From NCBI GenBank assembly GCA_011392765.1, contig WYCW01000002.1, positions 615,449 to 679,448 on the forward strand: a stretch of DNA of 64,000 nucleotides, written 5' to 3'. This stretch comes from Candidatus Thiosymbion ectosymbiont of Catanema sp. Cochon2018 (GTDB lineage Bacteria; Pseudomonadota; Gammaproteobacteria; Chromatiales; Chromatiaceae). This document shows, piece by piece, positions 1 to 9,064 of the stretch. The notes beneath the pieces are model-generated. The model made no database searches. It was not told where the DNA came from and saw only the letters and a program-made list of their open reading frames with translations. The number at the start of each line of letters is the position of its first letter. Within the stretch, counting starts at the first letter, position 1. Both the position numbers and the translations under genes were made by a program.

Positions 1-2
1 AC

Positions 3-125
3 ACCAAGTTTCTGGCGTTGAAACAGGCCATACACGAAGGATTGAGCAGTGGCGTAAGCGACAAGTCGGTCACTGGCATTATGCAGGAAGTCGAGGCCCG
101 GCTGAGCATTGATGGCCGCTTATAG
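3..125 (+). CDS. ParD-type antitoxin, C-terminal end (gene starts before the window)
   Basis: A reading frame is open from the window edge and stops with TAG at 123-125, leaving 40 residues. The core LKQAIHEGLSSGVSDKS followed by a short V..R-type tail is the usual C-terminal end of ParD/CC2985 antitoxins, the part that wraps around a ParE toxin. The next ATG lies inside this end, as is normal for parDE operons. The N-terminal DNA-binding half is outside the window, so the family call rests on 40 residues only. Confidence 0.6.
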   Translation, partial: TKFLALKQAIHEGLSSGVSDKSVTGIMQEVEARLSIDGRL

Positions 126-264
126 TCTGTCTAAAAATGATAACAAATGTTGTAATAATAACCACGTTGTCCTTTGTGCCGCGGGCATAGCTTTTTTTGT
201 TTGGTCTTTAATCGACACCAGAAAGAGATATTATGATGAATATATGTCGCGGAAGAAGAAATGA
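112..264 (+). pseudogene. ParE-like toxin start joined to an unrelated hydrophobic tail
   Basis: An ATG at 112 overlaps the ParD-like end by 14 bases, the normal place for a parE start. The first residues, MAAYSLSK, match the opening of ParE/RelE-type toxins. After about eight residues the similarity stops. The remaining 40 residues hold a hydrophobic stretch (VVLCAAGIAFFVW), a basic-acidic segment and a KKK end. The frame has 50 codons against about 95-100 for ParE. The simplest reading is a toxin gene cut off just after its start. A small single-pass membrane protein cannot be excluded. Confidence 0.4.
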
Positions 265-312
265 TAAAAATTTCGTCCTCGGTAGTGATTGTCGGAGACG
301 TCTTTTTTAACT

Positions 313-357
313 GCAAATAAACGCAAATGAGAGTTATTATGATTTGCGTTTATTTGC
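313..357. repeat. Perfect 16-bp hairpin repeat
   Basis: The arms 313-328 and 342-357 are exact reverse complements (GCAAATAAACGCAAAT) around a 13-base loop. There is no run of T after it, so it is more likely a dispersed palindromic repeat than an intrinsic terminator. The same style of A/T-rich arm recurs at 2757-2798 and 40769-40851 with different sequence. The gap from 265 to 449 holds nothing else I can identify. Confidence 0.75.
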
Positions 358-449
358 GGCCATTTGCGGCAGAAAATTGGCCGGGCTCAACTTGAAATTC
401 CTGTTTTGGGGGATTCAAGAGGATGCAAAATAAGAAATAGGGTACTGGC

Positions 450-1319
450 ATGACTGCAAAGGACATCATCAGTCGCGCTATGCTCAAGCGGCTCACTACC
501 GATTTTGCGCACCGCCTCTTGGGGCTCGACGCCGAGACCGTTGAAGTGTTGGAGACCCAGAACCAACGGATCGAAGACCGCCGGGCGGATCTGGTGGCAC
601 GCATGCGTGGAGCCGACGGCGAAGAGTTTTTGCTACACATCGAGATCGAGAATAACAATGCTGCGAACATGCCGCTGCGGATGTTGCGTTACTATACGGA
701 TATCCGCCTTGCCGGCCATCCCGGACCGATCCGGCAATTCCTGATCTACATCGGGGCCGCCCCCCTGACCATGCCGCCAGGCATCGACGAGCCGGAGTTG
801 CTCGACTACCGCTATGGCTTGGTGGACATGCATCAGGTCAACTGTACTGGCCTGTTGACTCAGGACAATCCCGATGCCCTGGTACTGGCCGTGCTGTGCG
901 ACTTCGGCGACCGTAAGCCCCAGGAGGTCGTCACCTACATCGTGCACCGCTTGCGGAAATTGCTGGGTGCCGACGATCAGAAATTCCGCGAACACATGAC
1001 CATGCTGGAGATCCTGTCGGAGAATCGGGGTCTGCGGCCACAGGTCGAGGAGGCCGAACACATGTTGACCCAAGTCGAGATCGAACAGTTGCCGTCTTTC
1101 AGCATTGGCTTTGAACGTGGCGAGAGAAAAGGTGAAGAAAAAGGTCGGGAAGAAGGTCGGGAAGAAGGTCGGGAAGAAGGTGAAGCGCGGATTGTGCGTC
1201 GTCTGTTGAGCCGGCTTGGCGTCGCGGAAGTTTCCGAGTTGCTCGGTCTTTCAGTGGAAGATGTGAAACGCCTTGCAGCGGCAGGAAGCGACGACGACCC
1301 GGTGCGCGACAGGCATTGA
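450..1319 (+). CDS. Rpn-family recombination-promoting nuclease / transposase-like (PD-(D/E)XK)
   Basis: The 289-residue protein fits the Rpn/YhgA family of PD-(D/E)XK nucleases often labelled transposases. The nuclease core shows D47 in RRADL and the E65-x-E67 pair in LLHIEIEN. The middle is the usual family region, with a MHQVN segment. The C-terminal third is highly charged and contains three GREEG-type repeats (about residues 230-247) before a helical end with the phrase LLGLSVEDVKRLA, typical of the family. E. coli RpnA-D promote RecA-independent recombination; activity here is inferred. It stands alone, with no partner gene in the same direction nearby. Confidence 0.85.
   Translation: MTAKDIISRAMLKRLTTDFAHRLLGLDAETVEVLETQNQRIEDRRADLVARMRGADGEEFLLHIEIENNNAANMPLRMLRYYTDIRLAGHPGPIRQFLIYIGAAPLTMPPGIDEPELLDYRYGLVDMHQVNCTGLLTQDNPDALVLAVLCDFGDRKPQEVVTYIVHRLRKLLGADDQKFREHMTMLEILSENRGLRPQVEEAEHMLTQVEIEQLPSFSIGFERGERKGEEKGREEGREEGREEGEARIVRRLLSRLGVAEVSELLGLSVEDVKRLAAAGSDDDPVRDRH
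1131..1187 (+). repeat. 12-bp tandem repeat inside the Rpn gene
   Basis: Three exact copies of GGTCGGGAAGAA lie at 1143-1178, with degenerate copies on both sides. They keep the reading frame and encode the GREE repeats in the C-terminal linker of the Rpn-like protein. Such in-frame repeats are common in this family and may change copy number by slippage. Confidence 0.8.
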
Positions 1320-1667
1320 CAGGGGCTGACACGGGTGAAGGGTACTGCCGGACGTTTTGGAGTGCGGCGGCAACCTTGACCCCGGTATTTATTCGGAACC
1401 TGCGGTGCTCGACGTAACCGCGGGGTTGGCCAGGGAGCACTTGCCCGCCGCCGCTTTGGGTTTGGCGATGCCTCCTCCCCAGCAAAGGCGTTGTGGCCAG
1501 GGGAAAGCGCCGTCGCGGCGGCGCGTGTGGAACCCGGTGCTCAGATTCCCGGCAAACGCTGCCGGGATCCCCCGTTCGCTGGGTTTCGATCCGGTTGCGC
1601 CGCTTTGCCGGCGCACTCCAAAGTAGTTCGGAATCCATAAAGAGCTACAAACAAAATAGGAACGGCC
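1320..1667. other. Intergenic stretch without a convincing gene
   Basis: The only open frames here are short, on opposite strands of each other, and rich in Pro, Arg and Gly. They look like GC-rich noise. A purine-rich ribosome site (TAGGAAC) lies just before the patatin-like gene start at 1668. I see no hairpin, repeat or RNA gene. Confidence 0.5.
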
Positions 1668-2645
1668 ATGAAAAAATACGGTTTTGTCGCCTCCGGCGGC
1701 GGGTACAGAAGTTTTTACACGGAAGGGGCGCTGGTCTGGTTACGGCAAAACGGGGTCCGGATATCCCATATCGCCTCCACCAGCTCGGGGAACAACATCG
1801 CCCTGGATTATCTCCTCTGGGATCAGGAGAAAGAGGAACTGCCGCCGGTCCTCACCCGGACCATGCGTCTGAGCGTGGGAGACATCTTTCACGTCTTCAA
1901 GAACTTCCTGGGCCTGCGGCCGTCTCTGATCCCCAACGGCTCCCACTTGTTCACCGTCGATAAGGACAGCTGCCGCAGCTCCCTGACCCTCGACCAACCT
2001 GCAAGACAGGAGATCCTGAGCAAGAATCTCGCTGCCGTAAGCTGGGATATTTTTGCTACCAACCTGACCAAGCGTGAGGGGAGATCCTTCCGGATCAACG
2101 ACATCCTTTCCGAAATCAACGCCGGCACGCTGGACCGCTTTATGGATGTGTTTCTGGCCGGAATCACTACCATCCCTTATTTCAAGGCGGTCGAGATCGA
2201 CGGCGACTTCTACCTGGAAGGCGGATACATGGACAACACGCCCTTGCGGACCATGTTCGAAGATCCGGGAGTGGATGAGATCATCGCCGTCGACTTTACC
2301 GACTATGATTACCACGGTGCGCTCGAGAAGCTGTATGCCACCCAGGTGTTCACTCTACCGTTGAACAGCATCGACATGTATCTTTTGGTGAGCGATATCC
2401 AGTTGAGCCTACCCAACATCAAGATCTTTACGGAGGCCAATCGCATCAACCGCATGCTCGAAGAGGTCGGCAAAACCTCCATCGAGCTCGATGGGAAGAC
2501 CTACTATCACAAGCCGGTCCATGTATTGAGTCCCAGGAATCTGGAAAGCATGACCATCTCCCTGAAAGACAGCACCATCCAGAAAAAATACTTCGAGCTG
2601 GGAAAAAACGACATGGCAGAGCTATCGGCTGCCGGTTTGACCTAG
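1668..2645 (+). CDS. Patatin-like phospholipase family protein
   Basis: Patatin-like proteins are Ser-Asp dyad lipid acyl hydrolases. The N-terminus carries the glycine-rich oxyanion loop GGGYR (residues 10-14) and the nucleophile elbow STSSG, with Ser39 in the catalytic place of G-x-S-x-G (first Gly replaced by Ser). The family's second catalytic motif, normally D-G-G/A, reads LEGGYMDNTPL, so Glu184 stands where the catalytic Asp is expected. Length (325 residues) and the D-x-x-I-A-V-D-F strand after this motif fit the family. The Asp-to-Glu change makes activity uncertain. The stop codon lies in the first bases of an interspersed repeat. Confidence 0.85.
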   Translation: MKKYGFVASGGGYRSFYTEGALVWLRQNGVRISHIASTSSGNNIALDYLLWDQEKEELPPVLTRTMRLSVGDIFHVFKNFLGLRPSLIPNGSHLFTVDKDSCRSSLTLDQPARQEILSKNLAAVSWDIFATNLTKREGRSFRINDILSEINAGTLDRFMDVFLAGITTIPYFKAVEIDGDFYLEGGYMDNTPLRTMFEDPGVDEIIAVDFTDYDYHGALEKLYATQVFTLPLNSIDMYLLVSDIQLSLPNIKIFTEANRINRMLEEVGKTSIELDGKTYYHKPVHVLSPRNLESMTISLKDSTIQKKYFELGKNDMAELSAAGLT

Positions 2646-2860
2646 GATTCCTTGACGGACCAGCATCTTTACAAATGAGTCGAGTTTGTGCACTGCACAA
2701 AAACATTTCTGTCTCTTGTTGGGCGGGAATCGCAAATTCTTTGAACTACGGAGGCAGACACGGATAAACACGGATCATAATCCGTGTTTATCCGTGTCCA
2801 TCGGTGGTTCTTCGGTGCGGTTGGTCACGCCTCGTCGGTCTGAGGCGAAGCCTCGCTAGG
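2644..2860 (+). repeat. Head-tail repeat unit A (non-autonomous element)
   Basis: It starts with the head AGGATTCCTTGACGGACC and its continuation CTTTACAAATGAGTCGAG (2644-2701). It ends with the tail CTCGTCGGTCTGAGGCGAAG plus CCTCGCTAGG (2831-2860). Between them lies a perfect hairpin. The same head and tail flank the protein-coding element at 23348-25145, so this looks like a gene-less derivative of it. The element begins inside the stop codon of the patatin-like gene. Confidence 0.7.
2757..2798. repeat. Perfect 19-bp hairpin in unit A
   Basis: Arms 2757-2775 and 2780-2798 are exact reverse complements (GACACGGATAAACACGGAT) with a 4-base loop. Sequences of this style (cacggataaacacggat) are frequent as dispersed palindromes in bacterial genomes. 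Here it forms the middle of unit A. Confidence 0.8.
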
Positions 2861-3064
2861 ATTCCTTGAGGGACCCGAATCTTTACAAATGAGTCAAGTT
2901 TATGCAGTGCGCAAATCGGGATCGAAATTCCGATTGCGATCCCGATCCCGATTTCGACCTACCCAAGCTCTCCAACAGCTGGTTGGGCGTAGGAGATGGG
3001 GCCTTACGGGAGAGGGGCTTTGGGGGTCTCATGCCTCGCCGGTCTGAGGCGAAGCCTCGTTAGG
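2858..3064 (+). repeat. Head-tail repeat unit B
   Basis: Unit B follows unit A head to tail and shares the bases CTAGG at the join. It carries the full head (AGGATTCCTTGAGGGACCCG), a middle rich in GATCCCGATC-type steps, and the tail ending CCTCGTTAGG. The unit at 23121-23350 matches it along its whole length, including the phrase TACGGGAGAGGGGCTTT. The bases 3065-3211 downstream hold no recognisable gene. Confidence 0.75.
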
Positions 3065-3211
3065 GGTTGTTGGCTTTTATCTGAGCGCGGACGATTGCGA
3101 GGAATCAAGGCTCGGCGAGGAGGAATAGCAGGCCTGTTTCGATGAGCTGCAACGCGGCCGGCGCGGAAAAGGGCCGCAATCGGACCGTGAACTAATGAAT
3201 ATCAACAGCCC

Positions 3212-4483
3212 CTAAAGCCGGCCATTGTCCTGCTCGACAGCATGCAGCAGACGGTCGTAGATCTCCGGAAAAGAATAGGCGACCCGGTTCCAGGAAGGAA
3301 TCAACTTGGCCTCCTGGGGCCCTCTGCTCTGCTCCCAGGCATCCCAGAGAAAACCCCGGAAATAGCCGACGGCGGATTCCTCCTCGTGCAGATCGAAGGC
3401 CAGCGCATTGACATCCGCATCGTAGCTGTACTTGCGGACGTACTTGAGTGCGGTCTGGTAATAGCTGTGCAGGATCATATCCACGAAGGCGTCGTCCAAC
3501 GGCACCCCGTGGGAACGCATATAGGTAAGATAGAACTTGGCGATGTCCACTACCATGCGGTGCAGACCGCGCTTGGTGTTCTCGGGGGATAGCTCCTGGT
3601 GCTTGTGCTCGTAGTTGGGCACCAGGTCGATCTGAGCGATCTGCCGCGAGGTCAGCTGATCGTAGACCTGGGACAGGGTCGCCACCTCCAGCCCCCAGTC
3701 GTAGGCCACATTCAGTCCCCGCGCTAAGTCCGCGGTAAAGCAGAACTCCCCGGCCAAGGCATACTTGAAGGCACTGTGGTACTGGAAAAAGCGCTCGAGC
3801 TCGCGGTGTCCGCGCTGACGCATGATCCGGGACAAGGTTTCGACGAATGGGGCGACGAAAAGCCGCGTCACACGTCCCTTCAGCGCGCGCTCGGTAGGCG
3901 AGATGCGGGCATAGTAACCCTTGCAGAACTGGAAGTGGTTATTCGGATTGACCACCGGCTCGATGAGCCGTCCCAGCAGGGTTCGATCATAGGTGACGAT
4001 GTCGCAATCGTGGAGTGCGATCACGCCACCGTTATCGCGGGCGAACAGATAGCCCAAGGCCACCCACACCGATTGTCCCTTGCCCTGTACTCCGAAGGCA
4101 GTTTTCCCTCGTTCTCCCAACTCGCCCAGCAACTTCTGGAGGCGCGGACCCTCGATCCAGACGATTTGAACATCCCGGTGCTCGGCCTCGAGGCACCCGA
4201 AATATTCCTTCGCCTGGCGGAACTGGTGCTCCTCCGGGGCACCGCCGAGGGCGACCACGATGTTGCCCAGATACCGCACCTCTTTGATCTGTTCCAGGAT
4301 GCGGTCGAGCACTCCCGCGTTCTCCATCTCACTGTAGAGCGAGGGCAGCAGCAGGCTGATATTCTGGTGCCGGGCGTGCTGTTCCAACCGGCGCTCGAGT
4401 TCGTCCAGATAGGAGGTCTTGTCGAGGGCATCATAGAGACTATGCAGCGTGGTGATCAGGGGTTCCTGGTGAAAATCGGCCAT
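3212..4483 (-). CDS. GT81/GT2-type glycosyltransferase, glucosyl-3-phosphoglycerate synthase-like
   Basis: The protein has GpgS-type features in order: LGGAPEEH near the N-terminus, the GKGQSVW loop, the metal-binding DxD in HDCDIV, GRVTRLFVAPF, the LAGEF motif, a DWGLEVATL segment and a late YEHKHQ region. GpgS enzymes make glucosyl-3-phosphoglycerate, precursor of the compatible solute glucosylglycerate. The start at 4483 (MADFHQEP) is chosen because GGAGGGGA lies just upstream; the frame extends 15 codons further without a better site. At 423 residues it is longer than mycobacterial GpgS. No phosphatase partner is adjacent, so the sugar donor is inferred. Confidence 0.7.
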   Translation of the reverse strand: MADFHQEPLITTLHSLYDALDKTSYLDELERRLEQHARHQNISLLLPSLYSEMENAGVLDRILEQIKEVRYLGNIVVALGGAPEEHQFRQAKEYFGCLEAEHRDVQIVWIEGPRLQKLLGELGERGKTAFGVQGKGQSVWVALGYLFARDNGGVIALHDCDIVTYDRTLLGRLIEPVVNPNNHFQFCKGYYARISPTERALKGRVTRLFVAPFVETLSRIMRQRGHRELERFFQYHSAFKYALAGEFCFTADLARGLNVAYDWGLEVATLSQVYDQLTSRQIAQIDLVPNYEHKHQELSPENTKRGLHRMVVDIAKFYLTYMRSHGVPLDDAFVDMILHSYYQTALKYVRKYSYDADVNALAFDLHEEESAVGYFRGFLWDAWEQSRGPQEAKLIPSWNRVAYSFPEIYDRLLHAVEQDNGRL

Positions 4484-4625
4484 GGTGCTCCCCTCCGCGA
4501 ATTGAGGGCTATTATATACCCGTTGCACGTGAATATTTCGCCGCGATGCACGCCCCTCGCACCCGATAGCCGCGTTGCGACGGGCTTGCTATAGGTAGCG
4601 GCTGGCTGGTTACTGGAGGCCAATC

Positions 4626-5951
4626 ATGACGGCGGAGCGTTCGCCCCTGTGGCGTAAGTTGTTGCTGGTGCCTCCCATCGCACTCGGAGTGCTCGTCCTG
4701 CTCTGGATCGCCGCCGGCAAGGAGCCCCCGGCGACGGCCCGGCGGGGCGAGCCAACGCGCACGGTGCGGGTAATCGAGGCCCTGGAGCTGGACCTGATCC
4801 CGACCGCCGAGGGCTATGGCCCCGTGCGTCCGGCCCGGGTCTGGGAGGCGGTGGCCCAGGTCAAGGGCCGGGTGGTCGAGGCTCACCCCCGCCTGCGCGA
4901 CGGTGAGATCCTGGGGCGGGGAACGGAGCTGTTGCGCATCGATCCCGTGGATTACGAGCTGGCCCTGGCTGAGACCAAGGCCGAGTTGGCCGAGCTCGAG
5001 GTGCAGGAGCAAAACGCCCGTACCTCCCTGGCGATCGAGACACGCAATCTGGCGCTCGCCCGCCAGGAACTGGAACGCGCCCGTCGCTTGGTCAAAAAGG
5101 GCACCACCTCCCGAAGCGCAGTGGATAAAGCGGAACGGACCGTGCTCGGGGCCAGGGCCGCGGAGCAGAACCTCAGGAACACCCTGGCCCTGATCCCGGT
5201 GCGCAGAAAAACGCTCCAGGCCAAGGTAGAGCGCGCGGAACGCAACCTGGCGCATAGCCTCATCCGTGCCCCCTTCGACCTGCGCGTGGCCGATCTGAAG
5301 GTGGAGGCCGATCAATTCGTCTCGGTCGGCCAAACCCTGTTCGCGGGGGATGCGGTGGATCAGGCGGAGATCGAGGTCCAGGTAGCCATGTCCTCCCTGC
5401 GCCGCTTGTTCATCGGCCGGCCGGAATTCAAGCTCGACCCGGCGCGGCTGAGCGAGCAGCTGACGACCTTGTTGGGCTTTTCTCCCCGAGTACGGCTGGA
5501 CCTGGGCAACTACCAGGCCGAGTGGGAGGCCCGGTTCGTGCGCTTCGACGACGCAGTAGACGCTCAGACCCGCACCATGGGCGTGGTCGTGGCGGTGGAC
5601 GGCCCCTACGACAAGGTCATACCCGGCTACCGCCCCCCCTTGTCCAAGGGGATGTTCGTGCAGGTAGTGTTACGCGGCAAGTCGCACCGGGCCCGGATTC
5701 TGGTGCCGCGGTCGGCGGTACGCGACGGGACAGTGCTGGTAGTGGACCAGGATCACCGCCTGCGCCGCCGCCCGGTGACGGTGCTGTTCAGTCAGGGGCA
5801 GATCTCGGTTATCGAGCAGGGGCTTACCCCCGGCGAGCAGGTCCTGGTCTCCGACCTGGTACCAGCGGTGGAGGGCATGCTGCTGCAACCGACTGTCGAT
5901 AAGAAGCTGGTCGCGGTGCTGACCGCCGCCGCAGAGGGAGATGGGTCGTGA
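4626..5951 (+). CDS. RND efflux periplasmic adaptor (membrane fusion protein)
   Basis: This 441-residue protein links an inner-membrane RND pump to an outer-membrane channel. A membrane anchor (LLLVPPIALGVLVLLWIA, residues 14-31) is followed by a biotinyl-lipoyl half, a long coiled coil rich in Glu, Arg and Leu (about 110-200), the second lipoyl half around IRAPFDLRVADL, and a beta-barrel ending in GQISVIEQGLTPGEQVLV, a typical HlyD/AcrA-like closing motif. The last four bases (GTGA) overlap the pump gene start, so the two are coupled. Substrate cannot be told from sequence. Confidence 0.9.
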   Translation: MTAERSPLWRKLLLVPPIALGVLVLLWIAAGKEPPATARRGEPTRTVRVIEALELDLIPTAEGYGPVRPARVWEAVAQVKGRVVEAHPRLRDGEILGRGTELLRIDPVDYELALAETKAELAELEVQEQNARTSLAIETRNLALARQELERARRLVKKGTTSRSAVDKAERTVLGARAAEQNLRNTLALIPVRRKTLQAKVERAERNLAHSLIRAPFDLRVADLKVEADQFVSVGQTLFAGDAVDQAEIEVQVAMSSLRRLFIGRPEFKLDPARLSEQLTTLLGFSPRVRLDLGNYQAEWEARFVRFDDAVDAQTRTMGVVVAVDGPYDKVIPGYRPPLSKGMFVQVVLRGKSHRARILVPRSAVRDGTVLVVDQDHRLRRRPVTVLFSQGQISVIEQGLTPGEQVLVSDLVPAVEGMLLQPTVDKKLVAVLTAAAEGDGS

Positions 5952-8900
5952 TCGCCTGGTTCGCCCACCACCCGACGGCGGCCAATCTGCTCATGGCCGC
6001 CATCATGATCTTAGGGCTGACCGCGATACCGGGTCTGCAACGCGAGACCCTGCCGGAGATCAAGAACACCAAGGTGGAGATCCGGGTTCTCTACCGGGGC
6101 GCCACCCCCGCCGAGGTGGAAGACGCCGTCTGCCGGCGCCTGGAAGACGCCCTGGAAGGCATCAAGGACCTCGATGAGCTGCGCTGCGATGCCCGAGAAG
6201 GCGTCGGTACGGCGACCGTCGTGATGCGCGAGGGAGAAGACATGGCGCGCTTCCTGGACGACGTGAAGTCCGAGGTGGACGCCATCGACGACTTCCCCGA
6301 CCAGACCGAACTGCCCATAATCACCGAGCTGGGCCGTACTGAACCTGTGGTTTCGGTAGCCGTGACCGGCCCCGGGGACCCGATCGCCCTCAAGGCCTAC
6401 GCGGAAGACCTCAAGGACCGGCTACTGGCCCTGGACGAGATTGCCGAGGTAACGGTCAGCGGCTTTTCCGACCACCACATCCGCATTGAGATCCCGGCCT
6501 GGCGCCTGCGCCAGTATGGGCTGTCTACCGACCAGGTCGCCGAGGCCATACGCCGGCACAGCGTCGGCAGCCCGGCCGGGCGCCTGGAAGGCGGTCCCGA
6601 AGATCTGCTGCTGCGCTTCGACGACCAACGCAAGACCGTCGATGCCTTTCGTGATCTGGTGGTCATCTCGGGCGCTACCGGCGCCGCGATCCGCCTGGGG
6701 GAAATCGCCACCATCAGCGACCGCTTCGATCGGGACGAAGACAAGATCCTGTTCAACGGCCGCCGCGCGGCGATACTCGAGATCGCCAAGACCCGCGCCC
6801 AGGACATCCTGGTGGTACTGGGCACGGTCAAGACCTTTATCGCCGCCGAGCGGGAACGGGTTCCCGAGGGCATCGCCCTGACCCTCACCCAAGACCGCGC
6901 CTCGGTGGTGCAGGACCGCCTGGACCTGCTGATACGCAACGGTTCCCAGGGCTTGGTGTTGGTGCTCCTGGTGCTCTGGTTGTTCTTCGGTATCCGCTAC
7001 AGCCTGTGGGTCACCCTGGGCCTGCCCGTTTCCTTTCTCGGCGCCCTGTTCATCCTGCCCATGGTGGGGGTTACCATCAACATGATCTCCATGGTGGGCC
7101 TGCTGATCGGGATCGGCCTGCTCATGGACGACGCCATCGTGATCGCCGAAAACATCGCCGCCAGAATGGCCCGGGGCGACCCACCCATGCAGGCGGCCAT
7201 CGCCGGGGCCAGACAAGTCCTGCCGGGGGTCCTCTCCTCCTTCGCCACTACCCTCCTGGTCTTCGGCTCCCTGGCCTTCATTACCGGAGAGATCGGTCAG
7301 ATCCTCCGGGTTATGCCCATCGTACTCATCCTGGTCATTTCGGTCAGCCTGGTCGAGGCCTTTTTCATTCTGCCCAATCATCTGGGCCACTCCCTGGCCC
7401 ACCTGCAACGGAGCGCTCCATCGCGTCTCCGGACCGGCTTCGAGCGCGGTTTCGAGCGGTTCCGGGAGCGTCGCTTCGGGCCTCTGCTCGACCGCGCCGT
7501 GGACTACCGTTACCTCACTCTGGGCCTGATCGTCATGTTCCTGATCCTGGCGCTGGCCATGCCCGCCGGGGGCTATCTCAAGTTCGTACCCTTTCCCGAC
7601 TTGGATGGGGACCTGGTAGAGGCCCGGATCCTGCTCCCCCAGGGCACCCCGCTGGCGCGGACCGAACAGGTGGTGGAGCAGTTGACGGCGGCCCTGGAGC
7701 GGGTTAATAAGCACTTCAAGCCACGTCAGCCCGAGGGCCAGGACCTGGTGCGCAACCAGGCGGTCATCTTCGGCCAGAATCCGGACGCCTACGAGAACGG
7801 CCCCCACGTGGCCCGCGTGTTCGCGGACCTGCTGAGCACCGAGATCCGCGATGCCCCCCTGGACGAATTCCTCAACCTCTGGCGGGAGGAGACCGGAGAT
7901 TTGGCCGATGTCATCGCCGTCAAGTTCACCGAACCCGCCATCGGCCCCGGTGGTCGCGCCATCGACCTGCGCCTGTTCGGCTACGACCTGGATCGACTCA
8001 AGGCCGCAGCGGCCGAGCTCCAGGAATGGCTGCGGGGTTTTGTGGGGGTCCTGGACCTGAGCGACGACCTGCGCCCCGGCAAGCGCGAGTACCGCCTGCA
8101 CCTCAAGCCGGGTGCGGGCGTGCTGGGACTGGACGCCAAGACCGTAGCCGATCAGATACGCGGGGCCTTTCAGGGCATCAAGGTCGATGAATTTCCGGTG
8201 GGACCGGAGTCCTACGAGGTAAACCTGCGGCTGGTGGCCGCGGACCGGATCGGACCCGAGAGCCTGGAAGACTTCACCATCATCGGCCGCGACGGTGCCC
8301 TGATCCCCCTGTCGGTGGTCGCCGACATCAAAGAAGTGCGCGGCTGGGCCCGCATCCACCGCGTGAACGGCCAGCGCGCCATCAGTATTCAAGGGGACCT
8401 CGACCGCAACCTGGCCAATGCCCAGGAGCTATTGACCCTGGCCGGCTCCCAGTTCATACCGGGTCTCCTCGAACGCTACCCGGAGCTGCGTTTCGAGGTG
8501 GAGGGGCAAGGCAAGGAAGGGGCCAAGACCAGCCAATCCATCGGCCGCAACGTCCTGCTCGGGATGATCGGCGTCTACATGCTGCTCGCCCTGCAATTCC
8601 GCGGCTATCTCGCCCCCATCACCGTCATGCTCGTCATCCCCACCGCCCTCATCGGGGTCGTGTTCGGACACCTGGCCCTGGGACTCGACCTCACCCTGCC
8701 CAGCATCGTCGGCATGGCCTCCCTGTTCGGCGTCGTCGTCAACGACTCCATCCTGCTGGTCTTCTTCATCCGCGACGCCCGGGCACATGGCATCCCGGTG
8801 CCCCAGGCGGCCAAGCAGGCGGGACGAGAACGCTTCCGGCCCATCCTCCTCACCTCCATCAGCACCATCGCCGGCCTCACCCCCCTGCTCTTGGAAAAGA

Positions 8901-9064
8901 GCCTCCAGGCCCAGGTCCTGATCCCCTTGGCCGCCAGTCTCGCCTTCGGCCTCGCGGCGGCCACCCTCGCGGCCCTGTTTCTGGTCCCGGCCGTCTATGC
9001 GATTTTGGATGATTTCGGGTGGTTGGGGGCGCTCGATTCGGCGGATGACCGCGAGACGGTTTGA
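5948..9064 (+). CDS. RND efflux pump, inner-membrane permease
   Basis: The 1038-residue protein has RND topology: a first helix (HHPTAANLLMAAIMILGL), a large periplasmic domain with LYRGATPAEVEDAV, a block of helices in the middle including GIGLLMDDAIVIAENIAARM (TM4 with the paired Asp of the proton relay), a second periplasmic domain, and a C-terminal block with MASLFGVVVNDSILLV. It starts with GTG at 5948, overlapping the adaptor stop. It belongs to the proton-driven AcrB/HAE-like group. Its last ~205 bases are repeated, diverged, at 14995 and 16092. Confidence 0.93.
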   Translation: MIAWFAHHPTAANLLMAAIMILGLTAIPGLQRETLPEIKNTKVEIRVLYRGATPAEVEDAVCRRLEDALEGIKDLDELRCDAREGVGTATVVMREGEDMARFLDDVKSEVDAIDDFPDQTELPIITELGRTEPVVSVAVTGPGDPIALKAYAEDLKDRLLALDEIAEVTVSGFSDHHIRIEIPAWRLRQYGLSTDQVAEAIRRHSVGSPAGRLEGGPEDLLLRFDDQRKTVDAFRDLVVISGATGAAIRLGEIATISDRFDRDEDKILFNGRRAAILEIAKTRAQDILVVLGTVKTFIAAERERVPEGIALTLTQDRASVVQDRLDLLIRNGSQGLVLVLLVLWLFFGIRYSLWVTLGLPVSFLGALFILPMVGVTINMISMVGLLIGIGLLMDDAIVIAENIAARMARGDPPMQAAIAGARQVLPGVLSSFATTLLVFGSLAFITGEIGQILRVMPIVLILVISVSLVEAFFILPNHLGHSLAHLQRSAPSRLRTGFERGFERFRERRFGPLLDRAVDYRYLTLGLIVMFLILALAMPAGGYLKFVPFPDLDGDLVEARILLPQGTPLARTEQVVEQLTAALERVNKHFKPRQPEGQDLVRNQAVIFGQNPDAYENGPHVARVFADLLSTEIRDAPLDEFLNLWREETGDLADVIAVKFTEPAIGPGGRAIDLRLFGYDLDRLKAAAAELQEWLRGFVGVLDLSDDLRPGKREYRLHLKPGAGVLGLDAKTVADQIRGAFQGIKVDEFPVGPESYEVNLRLVAADRIGPESLEDFTIIGRDGALIPLSVVADIKEVRGWARIHRVNGQRAISIQGDLDRNLANAQELLTLAGSQFIPGLLERYPELRFEVEGQGKEGAKTSQSIGRNVLLGMIGVYMLLALQFRGYLAPITVMLVIPTALIGVVFGHLALGLDLTLPSIVGMASLFGVVVNDSILLVFFIRDARAHGIPVPQAAKQAGRERFRPILLTSISTIAGLTPLLLEKSLQAQVLIPLAASLAFGLAAATLAALFLVPAVYAILDDFGWLGALDSADDRETV

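Noticed and set aside
1357..1626. Frame of 89 codons between the Rpn and patatin genes
   Set aside because: It is Pro/Arg-rich, has no ribosome site or homologous feel, and opposite-strand frames overlap it. It looks like GC-rich noise.
6422..8392. Long minus-strand open frame of 656 codons opposite the RND pump gene
   Set aside because: It is the mirror of a high-GC coding gene. Its composition is rich in Gln, Gly, Asp and His with no domain, while the plus strand has a complete RND protein.
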